Assembly: GCA_017417315.1 (NCBI GenBank)
Contig: JAFPZK010000020.1
Span: 1 to 34,198 of the forward strand
DNA from: Bacteroidales bacterium
Lineage (GTDB): Bacteria > Bacteroidota > Bacteroidia > Bacteroidales > UBA3824
Direction of reading: 5' to 3'
Length of the DNA stretch: 34,198 bases
Position numbers and translations under genes: made by a program. The notes beneath the pieces are model-generated. The model made no database searches and was not told the origin of the DNA. It saw only the letters and a list, made by a program, of their open reading frames with translations. Positions 24,581-32,643 of the stretch are shown here, in pieces; positions within the stretch are counted from its first letter, which is position 1, and each line of letters starts with the position of its first letter.

Positions 24581-27133
24581 ATGGAAGAATTAAAGGTTCA
24601 AATACAAGCAGGGAAAATATATGCGCCACTGAAAGGCAAGTGGCTGAATTACAAGCCCGAAGAAGAAGTTAGACAAAAATATGTCTGCCGCTTGGTTAAT
24701 AATTACGGCTATTCGTTGGAACAGATGGCGCAAGAATTACAATTGACCAACTCGCAGCGCGGACAGGGTGCTGCGCGGGCTGATATTGTCGTTTGGAAAT
24801 CTGAAAAAGACAAAAAAGACGACAACAATGCTTTTATTGTAATAGAATGTAAAGCCCAAAATGTAACAATCAAGACTGGCGACTATTTTCAAGGTTACAA
24901 TTATGCGGCGTGGGCAGGTGCGGATTTTTTTGTTACCACCAACCAAAAGGAAACGAGGATTTTTCGTGTCAACAAAAGTAAACTTCCGAAAAAATTAGAT
25001 GAAATTACGGAAATTCCAAACGCAGAGGAATCAAATAACGCCAAAAGAGTTGAGCAACTTTTGACACAATTAAAAACATTTACAAGAGACGAATTTTCAA
25101 GGTTGCTTCTCAAATGCCACAACATTATCCGTAATAATGACAAACTTTCACCAGAGGCGGCATTTGACGAAATAAGTAAAATACTTTTTATGAAAATCAG
25201 ATACGAAAGGCAAAATTCTGATTCTCAGATTTTTTCGTCAAATGAATTTGATAAAATGGAAAAACTTTACAATAATATCAAAGCATCAAAGGGGAAACCG
25301 TTTTATCAAGATTTATTTGACAGGACAAAAGAAGATTTTGCAAAAGACAACCTTTTTGATGAAAACGAGGTTATAAAAATCCGCGAAAATAGTTTCCGTC
25401 AAATTGTCAAGGAACTCGAAATATACAATCTTTCAACCACGTCTGACGATGTAAAGGGCATTGCATTCGAGCAGTTTCTCGGTCGCACGTTCCGTGGCGA
25501 ATTAGGGCAGTTTTTTACGCCGAGAACGATTGTTGATTTTATGGTAGAAGTGCTTGACCCACAGGAAGGCGAACTTATTTGTGACCCTTGTTGTGGTAGC
25601 GGTGGCTTTTTGATTAAGGCATTTGAATACGTAAGGGGAAAAATAGAACAAGACATAGAACATCAAAAAGAAATTCTAAAACAAAAATACTTTGATGAAA
25701 ACTACGAATCTCTTTCTGATGCCGAAAAACAAAAAATTGAAAATCAAATAGATGCAGAGTTTGTTGAATTAAACAAACACCTTGACATCAACAACATAAA
25801 CGGCAGATTGCGCAGTTTGTCTTTTGATTGTATTTACGGCACGGATGCCAACCCTCGAATGGCGCGGACAGCAAAAATGAATATGATAATGCACGGTGAC
25901 GGACACGGAGGAGTGCATCATCACGACGGACTATTGAACGTCAACGGCATTTGGGAAAACCGTTTTGATGTTATCGTCACCAATCCGCCATTTGGCGCAA
26001 GGGTCAATGAAGATTTGTTGATTACTGAAAGCGACAAGTTTACCGACGAAGATAAAATCAAGTACTATACCGAAAGGTATGGCAAGGAGTACTTGACCGC
26101 GCAAAACCAAGTGAACGGACATATTGGAATGCCTGTATTGTATTTATATAATGTTGGCAAAGATTATAGTTGCGGCTTGACGGAAGTGTTGTTTATTGAA
26201 CGTTGCCTCAACTTGTTGAAACCCGGCGGACGGATGGGAATCGTTTTGCCAGAAGGTGTGCTGAACGGTACCAACCTTCAAAAGGTCAGAGAATATTTTG
26301 AAAGCGTGGCAAAGATTCTTCTGATTGTATCCTTGCCGCAAGAAGTTTTTTTGGCGTCGGGTGCGACTGTAAAGACAAGTTTGGTTTTCTTCAAAAAATT
26401 TACTAATGAAGAGCGCTGTCAATATGACGAAATAAAGAAAAATGCAATTATAACTGTTGACGAAAAATATAAAGACGAATTGGAACGTATTAACACCGAA
26501 CTTAAAAAGAACGGTAAGATGACCAAAGAACAGTCTGAACAATACAAAAACCGCAAAAAGGAAATTGAAAAGAATATTTCTGCACGTACCAAGGTATTGA
26601 TAGCCAAAATATCTGAAAATAAAGATAATGAATTTGCATTAAAGTATGCAGAAACATTAGAATCTCTGTTTCAAAAACTTAAAGACAAAAATTTGTCTGA
26701 GGAGTCAATGAATGAGATAAAGGACAAACAAAAGGTCATAAAAAAACAGATTGCTAATGAAATTCGTCAGGCTGCAAATAATTCCGCTATGAAAGAATTT
26801 GAAACGGAACTTGCGGCAAATGAATCTTTCAAACGTAATATCGAACTTGATTGTCCTTCAAAAGAAGAACGCAAATCATTAGAGATGCGTAAAAAAGAAA
26901 TTGAAGACATTAAAATAGTGGAAGTTAAACAAATAGTAAAACATAATTTTAGGTATTCAATTGTTATGTCAAAAATAGATTCCGCAGGTATTAATTCAAC
27001 TGGCGGAGAATGTGAAAACAACTTAATTCCATTGGCAGTAGAATTTACAAAATATCGTAAAAAACACTATCTTTGGAAGTGTAGTAATACTACTGATATT
27101 TGTGATAATGTTAAAGTGTCATTTGTTAACTAA
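24581..27133 (+). CDS. Nuclease-methyltransferase fusion (HsdR N-terminal-like + HsdM-like)
   Basis: The 850-residue protein combines cleavage and methylation. Residues about 20-140 resemble the N-terminal nuclease domain of type I HsdR: PEEEVRQKYV (26-35), Asp68 in ARADIVVW, and ECK at 89-91, a complete PD-(D/E)xK set. Residues about 165-560 are an HsdM-type N6-adenine methyltransferase with GQFFTPR (309-315), SAM motif DPCCGSGGF (335-343), GTDANPRMART and catalytic NPPF (468-471). A lysine/glutamate-rich coiled coil (about 620-780) and a short C-terminal domain follow. Such a fusion plus a separate specificity subunit resembles BcgI-like type IIB/IIG systems. No HsdR helicase is present. 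It is the first gene of the operon, 16 nt before hsdS. Confidence 0.88.
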   Translation: MEELKVQIQAGKIYAPLKGKWLNYKPEEEVRQKYVCRLVNNYGYSLEQMAQELQLTNSQRGQGAARADIVVWKSEKDKKDDNNAFIVIECKAQNVTIKTGDYFQGYNYAAWAGADFFVTTNQKETRIFRVNKSKLPKKLDEITEIPNAEESNNAKRVEQLLTQLKTFTRDEFSRLLLKCHNIIRNNDKLSPEAAFDEISKILFMKIRYERQNSDSQIFSSNEFDKMEKLYNNIKASKGKPFYQDLFDRTKEDFAKDNLFDENEVIKIRENSFRQIVKELEIYNLSTTSDDVKGIAFEQFLGRTFRGELGQFFTPRTIVDFMVEVLDPQEGELICDPCCGSGGFLIKAFEYVRGKIEQDIEHQKEILKQKYFDENYESLSDAEKQKIENQIDAEFVELNKHLDINNINGRLRSLSFDCIYGTDANPRMARTAKMNMIMHGDGHGGVHHHDGLLNVNGIWENRFDVIVTNPPFGARVNEDLLITESDKFTDEDKIKYYTERYGKEYLTAQNQVNGHIGMPVLYLYNVGKDYSCGLTEVLFIERCLNLLKPGGRMGIVLPEGVLNGTNLQKVREYFESVAKILLIVSLPQEVFLASGATVKTSLVFFKKFTNEERCQYDEIKKNAIITVDEKYKDELERINTELKKNGKMTKEQSEQYKNRKKEIEKNISARTKVLIAKISENKDNEFALKYAETLESLFQKLKDKNLSEESMNEIKDKQKVIKKQIANEIRQAANNSAMKEFETELAANESFKRNIELDCPSKEERKSLEMRKKEIEDIKIVEVKQIVKHNFRYSIVMSKIDSAGINSTGGECENNLIPLAVEFTKYRKKHYLWKCSNTTDICDNVKVSFVN

Positions 27134-27149
27134 TAATTAAACTTTTGTT

Positions 27150-28496
27150 ATGGATGAGGATTATAAATATTTGGATATTATATGGTCTGATGGAATTGAT
27201 GATTGGGATACTAACGTAGTGTCAAGATTTTTAATAAGCTCAAAATATCAAATTTATAAATTAGAACAATATATCACAGAACAAAACAAGAAATATGATA
27301 TTAGTAATCCCAATAATGATTATAAAATATTAGGGGTGAATAATCAAATGGGTATTTTTGATGCATATATTGAAAGTGGTTCTAAAATAAATCAGAAATA
27401 CAAAAAAATGCAAAACGGTTGGATTGCATACAATCCATATCGTGTAAACGTGGGATCAATTGGCATAAAAAAAGAATTGCATAGATATGAATATATTAGT
27501 CCTGCATATGTCGTGTTTAGTTGTAATGAAAAGTTAAATCCTGATTTTTTATTTTATTTAATGCGTACATCTAAATTCAATAAAACAATTAGGCAAAATA
27601 CAACAGGAACAGTACGTCAAAATCTTTCGTTTGACAATTTAAAAAAACTTGATATTCCTATTCCGGATTTACCAATTCAATTGCAATTAATTGGTGATTA
27701 CAATAGAAAAATAGTTGAGGCGGATAGTTTTGAGCAACAAATATGTGAATTAGAACAAAATATTCAGGACTATTTGAATGAGATGTTGGAAATAAATATG
27801 GAGTGCGAAAAAGGGTTAATAGATTTTTTGTTTAAAGAGATAATATCTGATGAATTGGACAGATGGGATGTGGCATATTTTATGCCCAAAAATGATTTTG
27901 TAGCTAAATATAGTATTACAACATTAGACGAGTGTTTGGACTGTTTTATGGCAGATACAAGAGGAAAATCATTAAGGGTAGAAACAAACAAAACTCCTGA
28001 TGATAAGTTTTCTTATATTGGTATGGAAAATATCGAAAAAGAAACAGGTATTTTGTCAGAATTTCAATATGTTAATGGTAAAGAAATAAAAAGCCAAACA
28101 ATTAGAGTTCCCCAAAATTATTTTTTATATGGGAAATTACGTCCATATTTAAATAAATATTGGTATAATGAAACTGATGAAAATAATATTGTATGTTCGT
28201 CTGAATTTTTTGTCTTTTCTATAAAAAAGACAATCAATCCGTACTACTTTAAATACTATATTTCGTCAAACTCTGTACAAAAGCAAATAGAAAAACTCTT
28301 TCAGGGCGCAAGGATGCCGAGAATAAATGAACAAACTTTTAAATCAATTAAGATACCTTTGCCTCCGATAGAAATTCAGGATGAAATAGCAAAGCATATT
28401 TCAGATATGAAACAACAAATACAGGATTTGAAACAACAAGCAATAAACCTAAGAAAATCTGCGTTAGAAGATTTTGAAAATGAAATATTTGAATAA
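27150..28496 (+). CDS. hsdS: Specificity subunit HsdS with two target-recognition domains
   Basis: HsdS reads the bipartite DNA target for the methyltransferase/nuclease. The 448-residue product has a first target-recognition domain (about 20-180, ending SFDNLKKLDIPIPDLPIQLQ), a coiled-coil spacer (about 190-230), a second domain (about 240-410) and a final coiled coil. The second domain holds YFLYGKLRPYLNKYW, VCSSEFFVF, ARMPRINEQTFKSIKIPLPP and IEIQDEIAKHI. Both carry the family IPxP helix-start pattern. The protein appears complete. It begins 16 nt after the fusion gene and ends 3 nt before the ATPase gene. No recombinase or silent hsdS fragment is nearby. Confidence 0.92.
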   Translation: MDEDYKYLDIIWSDGIDDWDTNVVSRFLISSKYQIYKLEQYITEQNKKYDISNPNNDYKILGVNNQMGIFDAYIESGSKINQKYKKMQNGWIAYNPYRVNVGSIGIKKELHRYEYISPAYVVFSCNEKLNPDFLFYLMRTSKFNKTIRQNTTGTVRQNLSFDNLKKLDIPIPDLPIQLQLIGDYNRKIVEADSFEQQICELEQNIQDYLNEMLEINMECEKGLIDFLFKEIISDELDRWDVAYFMPKNDFVAKYSITTLDECLDCFMADTRGKSLRVETNKTPDDKFSYIGMENIEKETGILSEFQYVNGKEIKSQTIRVPQNYFLYGKLRPYLNKYWYNETDENNIVCSSEFFVFSIKKTINPYYFKYYISSNSVQKQIEKLFQGARMPRINEQTFKSIKIPLPPIEIQDEIAKHISDMKQQIQDLKQQAINLRKSALEDFENEIFE

Positions 28497-28499
28497 AAA

Positions 28500-30320
28500 A
28501 TGGCAAAACAACAAAATAATAACGATTGGTTGAAAATATTAGTTGCAGCAGCGGAAATAGGCTATTTTATAAATCGTCTCAACAACAATAAGGTGGATGC
28601 AGAATATGCCAACAATTTGATGTTGAGATTGGGGTTGTATGGACTGTTGGGTAATAATCTATACAATGGTATGTCGGCACGTCAACTGTCAGCAAGTCGC
28701 AATAGTACGGCCCTGACTGATGTCGAAGTGCAAAAGAGACTTACTGCCAAGCAAAAAAAATATTTTATTACATTGGCTGACAACAAGTCAAAAGTTGAAG
28801 ATTTGTTAACTAATGAAGATAATAAGGTTGAGGCTGACGAATTTAAGAATATTGTCAACGATGTTTTTACCAAGCCAAAGTTTGAAATAGCCAAAGAGCA
28901 AAAACAAAAATTGGATTCAATAAGCAAACAACTTGAAAAACGCTATTCTTCCAAGCCCTTGAAATTCAAACTTGACGAAATCTATATCAATGATTATCGA
29001 ATCTTGAAGGATTTTAGAATTAAGTTTGACAGCAATATTTCAATAATAATCGGCGAAAACGGCAGCGGCAAATCTACGTTGATAGAATACATATCCAACG
29101 CTTTTGCCCGTATGTTTTTGGATAGTATGAGAAAGGAAATCAATTGGACTGAATATGACTTGGGCAAATTCGAGTTCAAATACTCGTTTTACAATGATGA
29201 AGAAAATGTAAAAGTTGCCGTCAAAAACGAATCAGATGTTTTTTTACCTATATACACTTCTGAGTCATCAACACTATGGCCTGACAGGTTTGTAGTAAGT
29301 TATTCAGGCATTACCGACAGGTTGAAAAAAATGGTGAAAGAAAATTTTGAAGACACATTTGTGCGTATTATCAACAACGACGGATCTAAATATTCTATTT
29401 CACCGACAGAGTTCAATTTGCCTAAAAACAGATTTTATTATGCTGACGACAGATATTTGAACCTTATTTATTGTTCATTGCTGTTTTCTAAACACGAAGA
29501 GGCAAAAGCCCTTTTGGACAAAATTGGTGTTGATTTTTCACGATGCGAAATCACATTTCAATTTGGTGAAACCTACCATAAATATAAGAATAACTTCAAA
29601 GGTAATATTGCTCCAAGATTCTTTGATACACTTTCAGTTTTGAGTGTTGGATCTATCCTTGTCGGAAATCAGTTACAGGATATGTTCCGCGAGTTCAGAA
29701 CAGACATTTCTTCTCAGGAAGTGTTTGACATTCTTTACTATCTGAAATTGAACGATTTAATCAATGACATAAAAATCTCTTGGAAAAACGAATCGGGCAG
29801 TTTTGATTTGGAACATATTTCCGAAGGTCAGAAACAAGAATTGATGACCTTAGGTTTATCGTTGGTGTTTGATTCCCCGAACACTTTGTTTTTGCTTGAC
29901 GAACCTGACACTTATCTGCACCCAAAATGGCAGAGAGAGTTTATTTCATCATTGACAAAGGCGTTAGAGAAAGGAGGATGTGCGATTGTTACGACGCATA
30001 GTCCGAGCGTAGTTTCTGATGTAAAAAAAGAGCAACTAACAATTCTGAGGCACGGTAAAATCGTAGAAACATCATTCAATAATTATGGCAAAGAAGTTGG
30101 TGAAATTCTGATTGATTATTTCGGATTGGACAGCACAAGGAGTAAAGATGTTCAGGCGCGTATTGACGATTTGCGCAATATGATTGCCAATGACGAATAT
30201 GAAACTGAAACTTTCAAACAAAAGTTTGATGAATTGTCAGATTTAATTGGCTCAGATAATAAAGAATTGCCATCTATCAAAAGGGATATAAAGAGGAGGG
30301 AATATGCTAAAAATCAATAA
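28500..30320 (+). CDS. ptuA: ABC-type ATPase, PtuA-like (Septu), with extra N-terminal region
   Basis: The 606-residue protein has an SMC/ABC-like ATPase from about residue 158: Walker A GENGSGKST (185-193), signature SEGQ (441-444), Walker B LFLLDEPDTYLHP (463-475) and the H-loop THSPSVV (His500). This is the AAA15/21-type layout shared by PtuA and OLD-family ATPases. No TOPRIM domain follows; the tail after 530 is short and helical. An overlapping HNH gene downstream points to PtuA of the Septu anti-phage system. Residues 1-155 form an unusual N-terminal extension with a weakly hydrophobic, Gly/Asn-rich stretch (37-58). The start lies 3 nt after hsdS. Confidence 0.8.
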   Translation: MAKQQNNNDWLKILVAAAEIGYFINRLNNNKVDAEYANNLMLRLGLYGLLGNNLYNGMSARQLSASRNSTALTDVEVQKRLTAKQKKYFITLADNKSKVEDLLTNEDNKVEADEFKNIVNDVFTKPKFEIAKEQKQKLDSISKQLEKRYSSKPLKFKLDEIYINDYRILKDFRIKFDSNISIIIGENGSGKSTLIEYISNAFARMFLDSMRKEINWTEYDLGKFEFKYSFYNDEENVKVAVKNESDVFLPIYTSESSTLWPDRFVVSYSGITDRLKKMVKENFEDTFVRIINNDGSKYSISPTEFNLPKNRFYYADDRYLNLIYCSLLFSKHEEAKALLDKIGVDFSRCEITFQFGETYHKYKNNFKGNIAPRFFDTLSVLSVGSILVGNQLQDMFREFRTDISSQEVFDILYYLKLNDLINDIKISWKNESGSFDLEHISEGQKQELMTLGLSLVFDSPNTLFLLDEPDTYLHPKWQREFISSLTKALEKGGCAIVTTHSPSVVSDVKKEQLTILRHGKIVETSFNNYGKEVGEILIDYFGLDSTRSKDVQARIDDLRNMIANDEYETETFKQKFDELSDLIGSDNKELPSIKRDIKRREYAKNQ

Positions 30321-30924
30321 AGGTGAACCTATTCCAGAATTTATAAGTTGGGTAAAACACAAGAAGCGTACCGACGATTGGACCAAAATACCGTATTCGT
30401 TGAGGCAATTAATGACGGAATATATATTGAAAAGAGAGCAAAACGGATTATGCGGTTATACTGAATTGCCTCTTAAATGTTCAGATCGCCACATCGATCA
30501 TTTCAGAAAACAAGATTGGTTCCCAAATTTAAAATTTCAATGGTCAAATTATGTTGTTGCATCAACGAATGAGGCTTTTGGAGCAAAATATAAAGATAAC
30601 AAATCAAATTTAACGAAAAAAGATTACGATGTTATCTATAATCCTGTTGAGAAAGGAATGAATAGTGAGGTCTATTACGATGAGAATGGTTGGATGCGCC
30701 CTAATAGGAAAAATGACAATATGGTCGGTCGTACAATAGAGATTTTTAATCTAAATGATGTAAAATTAAGGGAAATTCGTGCAGAAATAATACGTCAGGT
30801 TGATTCATATTTTATAGATGGGGATTCTGATAATGATATAAAAGAATTTTTGCAAGGTTTGGGTTTTCCAAGTGTAGTGGAGTGGGAGTTGAATCGGTTG
30901 AAAAAACAAAACACTGTTTCTTGA
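30304..30924 (+). CDS. ptuB: HNH endonuclease, PtuB-like (Septu)
   Basis: The 206-residue product contains LCGYTELPL then DRHIDHFRKQ (HxxH at 63-66) and QWSNYVVAS (Asn82), the compact HNH pattern seen in the PtuB/retron-associated family (C-Y-x-E ... HIEHFxPK ... W-N). The second zinc-type cysteine usual after the first is Thr here, so metal binding may be reduced. PtuB is thought to be the DNA- or RNA-cutting effector held by the PtuA ATPase. The gene overlaps ptuA by 17 nt and has a strong AGGAGGG ribosome-binding site (30295-30301), rare in Bacteroidetes, suggesting high output of this last gene of the operon. Confidence 0.8.
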   Translation: MLKINKGEPIPEFISWVKHKKRTDDWTKIPYSLRQLMTEYILKREQNGLCGYTELPLKCSDRHIDHFRKQDWFPNLKFQWSNYVVASTNEAFGAKYKDNKSNLTKKDYDVIYNPVEKGMNSEVYYDENGWMRPNRKNDNMVGRTIEIFNLNDVKLREIRAEIIRQVDSYFIDGDSDNDIKEFLQGLGFPSVVEWELNRLKKQNTVS

Positions 30925-30953
30925 CAGTTTTTTACATGCAATTCTGAAAATAA

Positions 30954-31103
30954 GACTTTTCTAAAAGCGAGGCGTTGGCGGGCGGCGTATCTGACCCTCG
31001 AAACGCTACTTTGCTTAAAATGTTTTCGTTCATTCGTTTTGGAGAGCGTGCGGGCAGCGGTCTCAACGGCATTGTGTACGTTTGGAAAAATCCACCCTTT
31101 TGA
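30954..31103 (+). pseudogene. Remnant of an AlbA_2/HATPase_c_4-type ATP-binding protein
   Basis: In one frame without a start codon the sequence encodes ALAGGVSDPRNATLLKMF followed by FGERAGSGLNGIVYVWK, then a stop at 31101. GGxSDPRN and GERxGSGL are the hallmark of the C-terminal ATP-binding region of the Schlafen AlbA_2-type regulators common in Bacteroidetes. Only about 45 of some 400-500 residues survive, so this is gene debris. It joins directly to the ABC ATPase fragment at 31084. Confidence 0.75.
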
Positions 31104-31219
31104 AAACTTTTATAAAATCTAAAAATCACGTTCTGTTGAAGTCCTTATACCGGCTTTTTCGGACGGCTTTCCGATGAAGATTTTATTATAGAAGATGTCG
31201 CAAAAGATTTAAAAATGGA
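31084..31219 (+). pseudogene. Deleted duplicate of the downstream ABC ATPase gene
   Basis: Two blocks match the intact gene at 31559: 31084-31120 matches 31699-31735 (just after Walker A), and 31138-31219 matches about 31884-31965. The 150 or so bases between them in the parent are missing and several small changes have accumulated. It is a non-coding relic. An inverted repeat (GTGATGCTTTTGT at 31231 with its near complement ending at 31269) follows. The interval 30925-31298 contains nothing else that I can identify. Confidence 0.8.
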
Positions 31220-31242
31220 AAACAGGAAAAGTGATGCTTTTG

Positions 31243-31274
31243 TTTGTTAGTTTACAAAAAAAGCATTACTTTTA
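31243..31274 (+). promoter_or_regulatory. Candidate promoter of the 87-aa antitoxin-like gene
   Basis: TTTG (31243-31246) and TACTTTTA (31267-31274, one mismatch to TAnnTTTG) are 20 bp apart, 25 bp upstream of the ATG at 31299. It lies inside an imperfect inverted repeat (31231-31269) that could be an operator. Confidence 0.4.
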
Positions 31275-31298
31275 CCACAAATTAAATTTATAAAAATT

Positions 31299-31562
31299 AT
31301 GAGCAAGGAATTATTAATAAATATGCGTGAGTACATTCTGAAAAATCTTTCATACGAAGGAAGGATGTGGCTGATTGGAGAGTTGGAGGATTCAGGTGAG
31401 GAGGATTTATCATGTCCTTATACAACGGAGGAACTTAATGCCCGTATTGACCAAGCCGAAAGAGAAATCGCTAACGGGGAGTGTACGCCATCTGATGAGT
31501 TTTTCCGCGAACTTGACCAAGAATTTAATATTGGATTATTTCAATATCATCAGGCGGTATGA
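31299..31562 (+). CDS. Small acidic antitoxin-like protein without a toxin partner
   Basis: The 87-residue acidic product (REYILKNLSYEGRMWLIGEL at the start, then ARIDQAEREIANGECTPSDE) has the size and composition of antitoxins of ParE/RelE pairs. The C-terminal segment compares with EEIDAEIKAGKYVTYDD of the confirmed-looking antitoxin at 32344. The expected toxin gene is absent: the overlapping ATGA instead opens the frame of an ABC ATPase. It is therefore probably an orphan antitoxin left by a recombination event. Function is inferred only from sequence character and context. Confidence 0.6.
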   Translation: MSKELLINMREYILKNLSYEGRMWLIGELEDSGEEDLSCPYTTEELNARIDQAEREIANGECTPSDEFFRELDQEFNIGLFQYHQAV

Positions 31563-32293
31563 AAGTTGAATCATTTATGCCAATACTTACAACCACATCT
31601 TTATCAATCGGTTATTCTCCGAAAAGGCCTTTGCATAAAAACTTGAATGTTAGCCTTTTTAGCGGAACGTTAACCGCTTTGACCGGCAACAATGGTACGG
31701 GAAAATCTACCCTTTTGAAAACTTTTATAAAAATCATAAAACCTCTTTCCGGCGAAGTCCTTTTTGAAGAAAAAAACATTAACCAAATTCCGCAAAAAGA
31801 GTTTTCAAAACTTGTTTCAGTGGTTTTGACGGACAAATTGTCAAGCGAAAATTTTTCCGCTTTTGAAATCATTTCTTTCGGTAGAAGTCCTTATACCGGC
31901 TTTTTCGGACGGCTTTCCGATGAAGATTTGTCTATTATAAAAGGTGTCGCAAAAGATTTAAAAATCGAGGCTCTTTTGGACAAAAAGTTTTATGAATTAT
32001 CTGACGGTCAAAAACAAAAAATCTTGATTGCCAAAGCGTTAGCACAAGAGGCAAAAATAATAATTTTGGACGAGCCGACGGCATTTTTGGATTTCAACGC
32101 CAAAGACGAAATTTTTGCTTTATTAAAAAGTATTGCAGAGGAAAAAAATATTGCGGTTTTGGTTTCGACGCACGATATTTTTTCGATGGTTAAATACGCT
32201 GATTATTTGTGGCTTATGAGCGAAACGGAATTAAAAACCGGCACAACAAAAGAAATGTTGGAAAAAGAAAAATATTTTCGAGGAATTTTTTGA
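31559..32293 (+). CDS. ABC transporter ATP-binding protein, FecE/FepC-like
   Basis: The product has Walker A GNNGTGKST (43-51), signature LSDGQKQK (147-154), Walker B IIILDEPTAFLD (167-178) and H-loop STHD, and resembles ATPases of iron-siderophore/vitamin B12 importers (EIISFGRSPYTGFFGRLSDED). The natural start is probably ATG at 31577 (MPILTTTSLSIGY). The longer frame from 31559 adds six residues and overlaps the antitoxin-like gene by 4 nt. No permease or binding-protein gene lies in the window, so it is an orphan here. A broken second copy lies 340 bp upstream. Confidence 0.85.
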   Translation: MKVESFMPILTTTSLSIGYSPKRPLHKNLNVSLFSGTLTALTGNNGTGKSTLLKTFIKIIKPLSGEVLFEEKNINQIPQKEFSKLVSVVLTDKLSSENFSAFEIISFGRSPYTGFFGRLSDEDLSIIKGVAKDLKIEALLDKKFYELSDGQKQKILIAKALAQEAKIIILDEPTAFLDFNAKDEIFALLKSIAEEKNIAVLVSTHDIFSMVKYADYLWLMSETELKTGTTKEMLEKEKYFRGIF

Positions 32294-32320
32294 TTTTTTC
32301 ATTATCGGTTATTATTTTTG
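32289..32320 (+). promoter_or_regulatory. Promoter of the second toxin-antitoxin operon
   Basis: TTTG (32289-32292) and TATTTTTG (32313-32320) have a 20-bp spacer. The -33 box overlaps the stop codon of the ABC ATPase gene, and the ATG of the antitoxin follows at 32344. Confidence 0.72.
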
Positions 32321-32343
32321 CAAACAAATTAAAAGTTTTAATT

Positions 32344-32643
32344 ATGGTAACAATGGAATTAGAGACACCAAGATTAAGAAGACAAGTTATTAATAGGGTG
32401 CAAAACTTTGATTATAAAACACTTGTAGACTTGTTGGCGTATATGGATTTGTATGAATATTCTGGTCATGACAATTATGTTGATGTCGGTTTACATTTCC
32501 AGACACCTACTACGTCAGAAGAGGCAGTAAAGGAAATGGAAGAAATTGATGCGGAAATAAAAGCCGGAAAATATGTAACGTATGACGACGGAATGGCGGA
32601 AATTGATAAAATGATAAATGAGTATGAGAATTGTCTGGTCTAA
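32344..32643 (+). CDS. Antitoxin of a ParE/RelE-type pair
   Basis: The product is 99 residues from the ATG at 32344; longer readings start inside the ABC gene, upstream of the promoter. It is acidic and helical (LRRQVINRVQNFDYKTLVDL, then EEIDAEIKAGKYVTYDDGMA). The C-terminal EIxAGxxxTxDDxxAEI pattern is typical of antitoxins that wrap around ParE/RelE toxins. It overlaps the toxin gene by 20-26 nt. Confidence 0.78.
   Translation: MVTMELETPRLRRQVINRVQNFDYKTLVDLLAYMDLYEYSGHDNYVDVGLHFQTPTTSEEAVKEMEEIDAEIKAGKYVTYDDGMAEIDKMINEYENCLV

Noticed and set aside
26144..26542. Minus-strand open frame of 132 codons in the methyltransferase fusion
   Set aside because: It lies wholly antisense to conserved HsdM sequence and has no promoter or ribosome-binding site.
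27150..28496. Phase-variable shuffling of hsdS
   Set aside because: No second or partial hsdS, inverted repeats or site-specific recombinase is found in the window.
28500..30320. ATPase considered as an OLD-family (Gabija GajA-like) nuclease
   Set aside because: The frame ends about 100 residues after the H-loop with no TOPRIM domain, and the partner is an HNH protein, not a UvrD-like helicase.
28500..30924. ATPase/HNH pair considered as the effector part of a retron
   Set aside because: No reverse transcriptase frame and no msr/msd-like inverted repeats were seen upstream; the preceding genes are hsdS and the methyltransferase fusion.
30932..31129. Minus-strand open frame of 65 codons
   Set aside because: It is antisense to the clear AlbA_2-type remnant and the ABC ATPase fragment, and has no recognisable sequence of its own.
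32209..32343. Upstream extension of the second antitoxin into the ABC ATPase gene
   Set aside because: A good promoter at 32289-32320 and the ATG at 32344 define the start; the extra 45 codons are out-of-frame ABC sequence.
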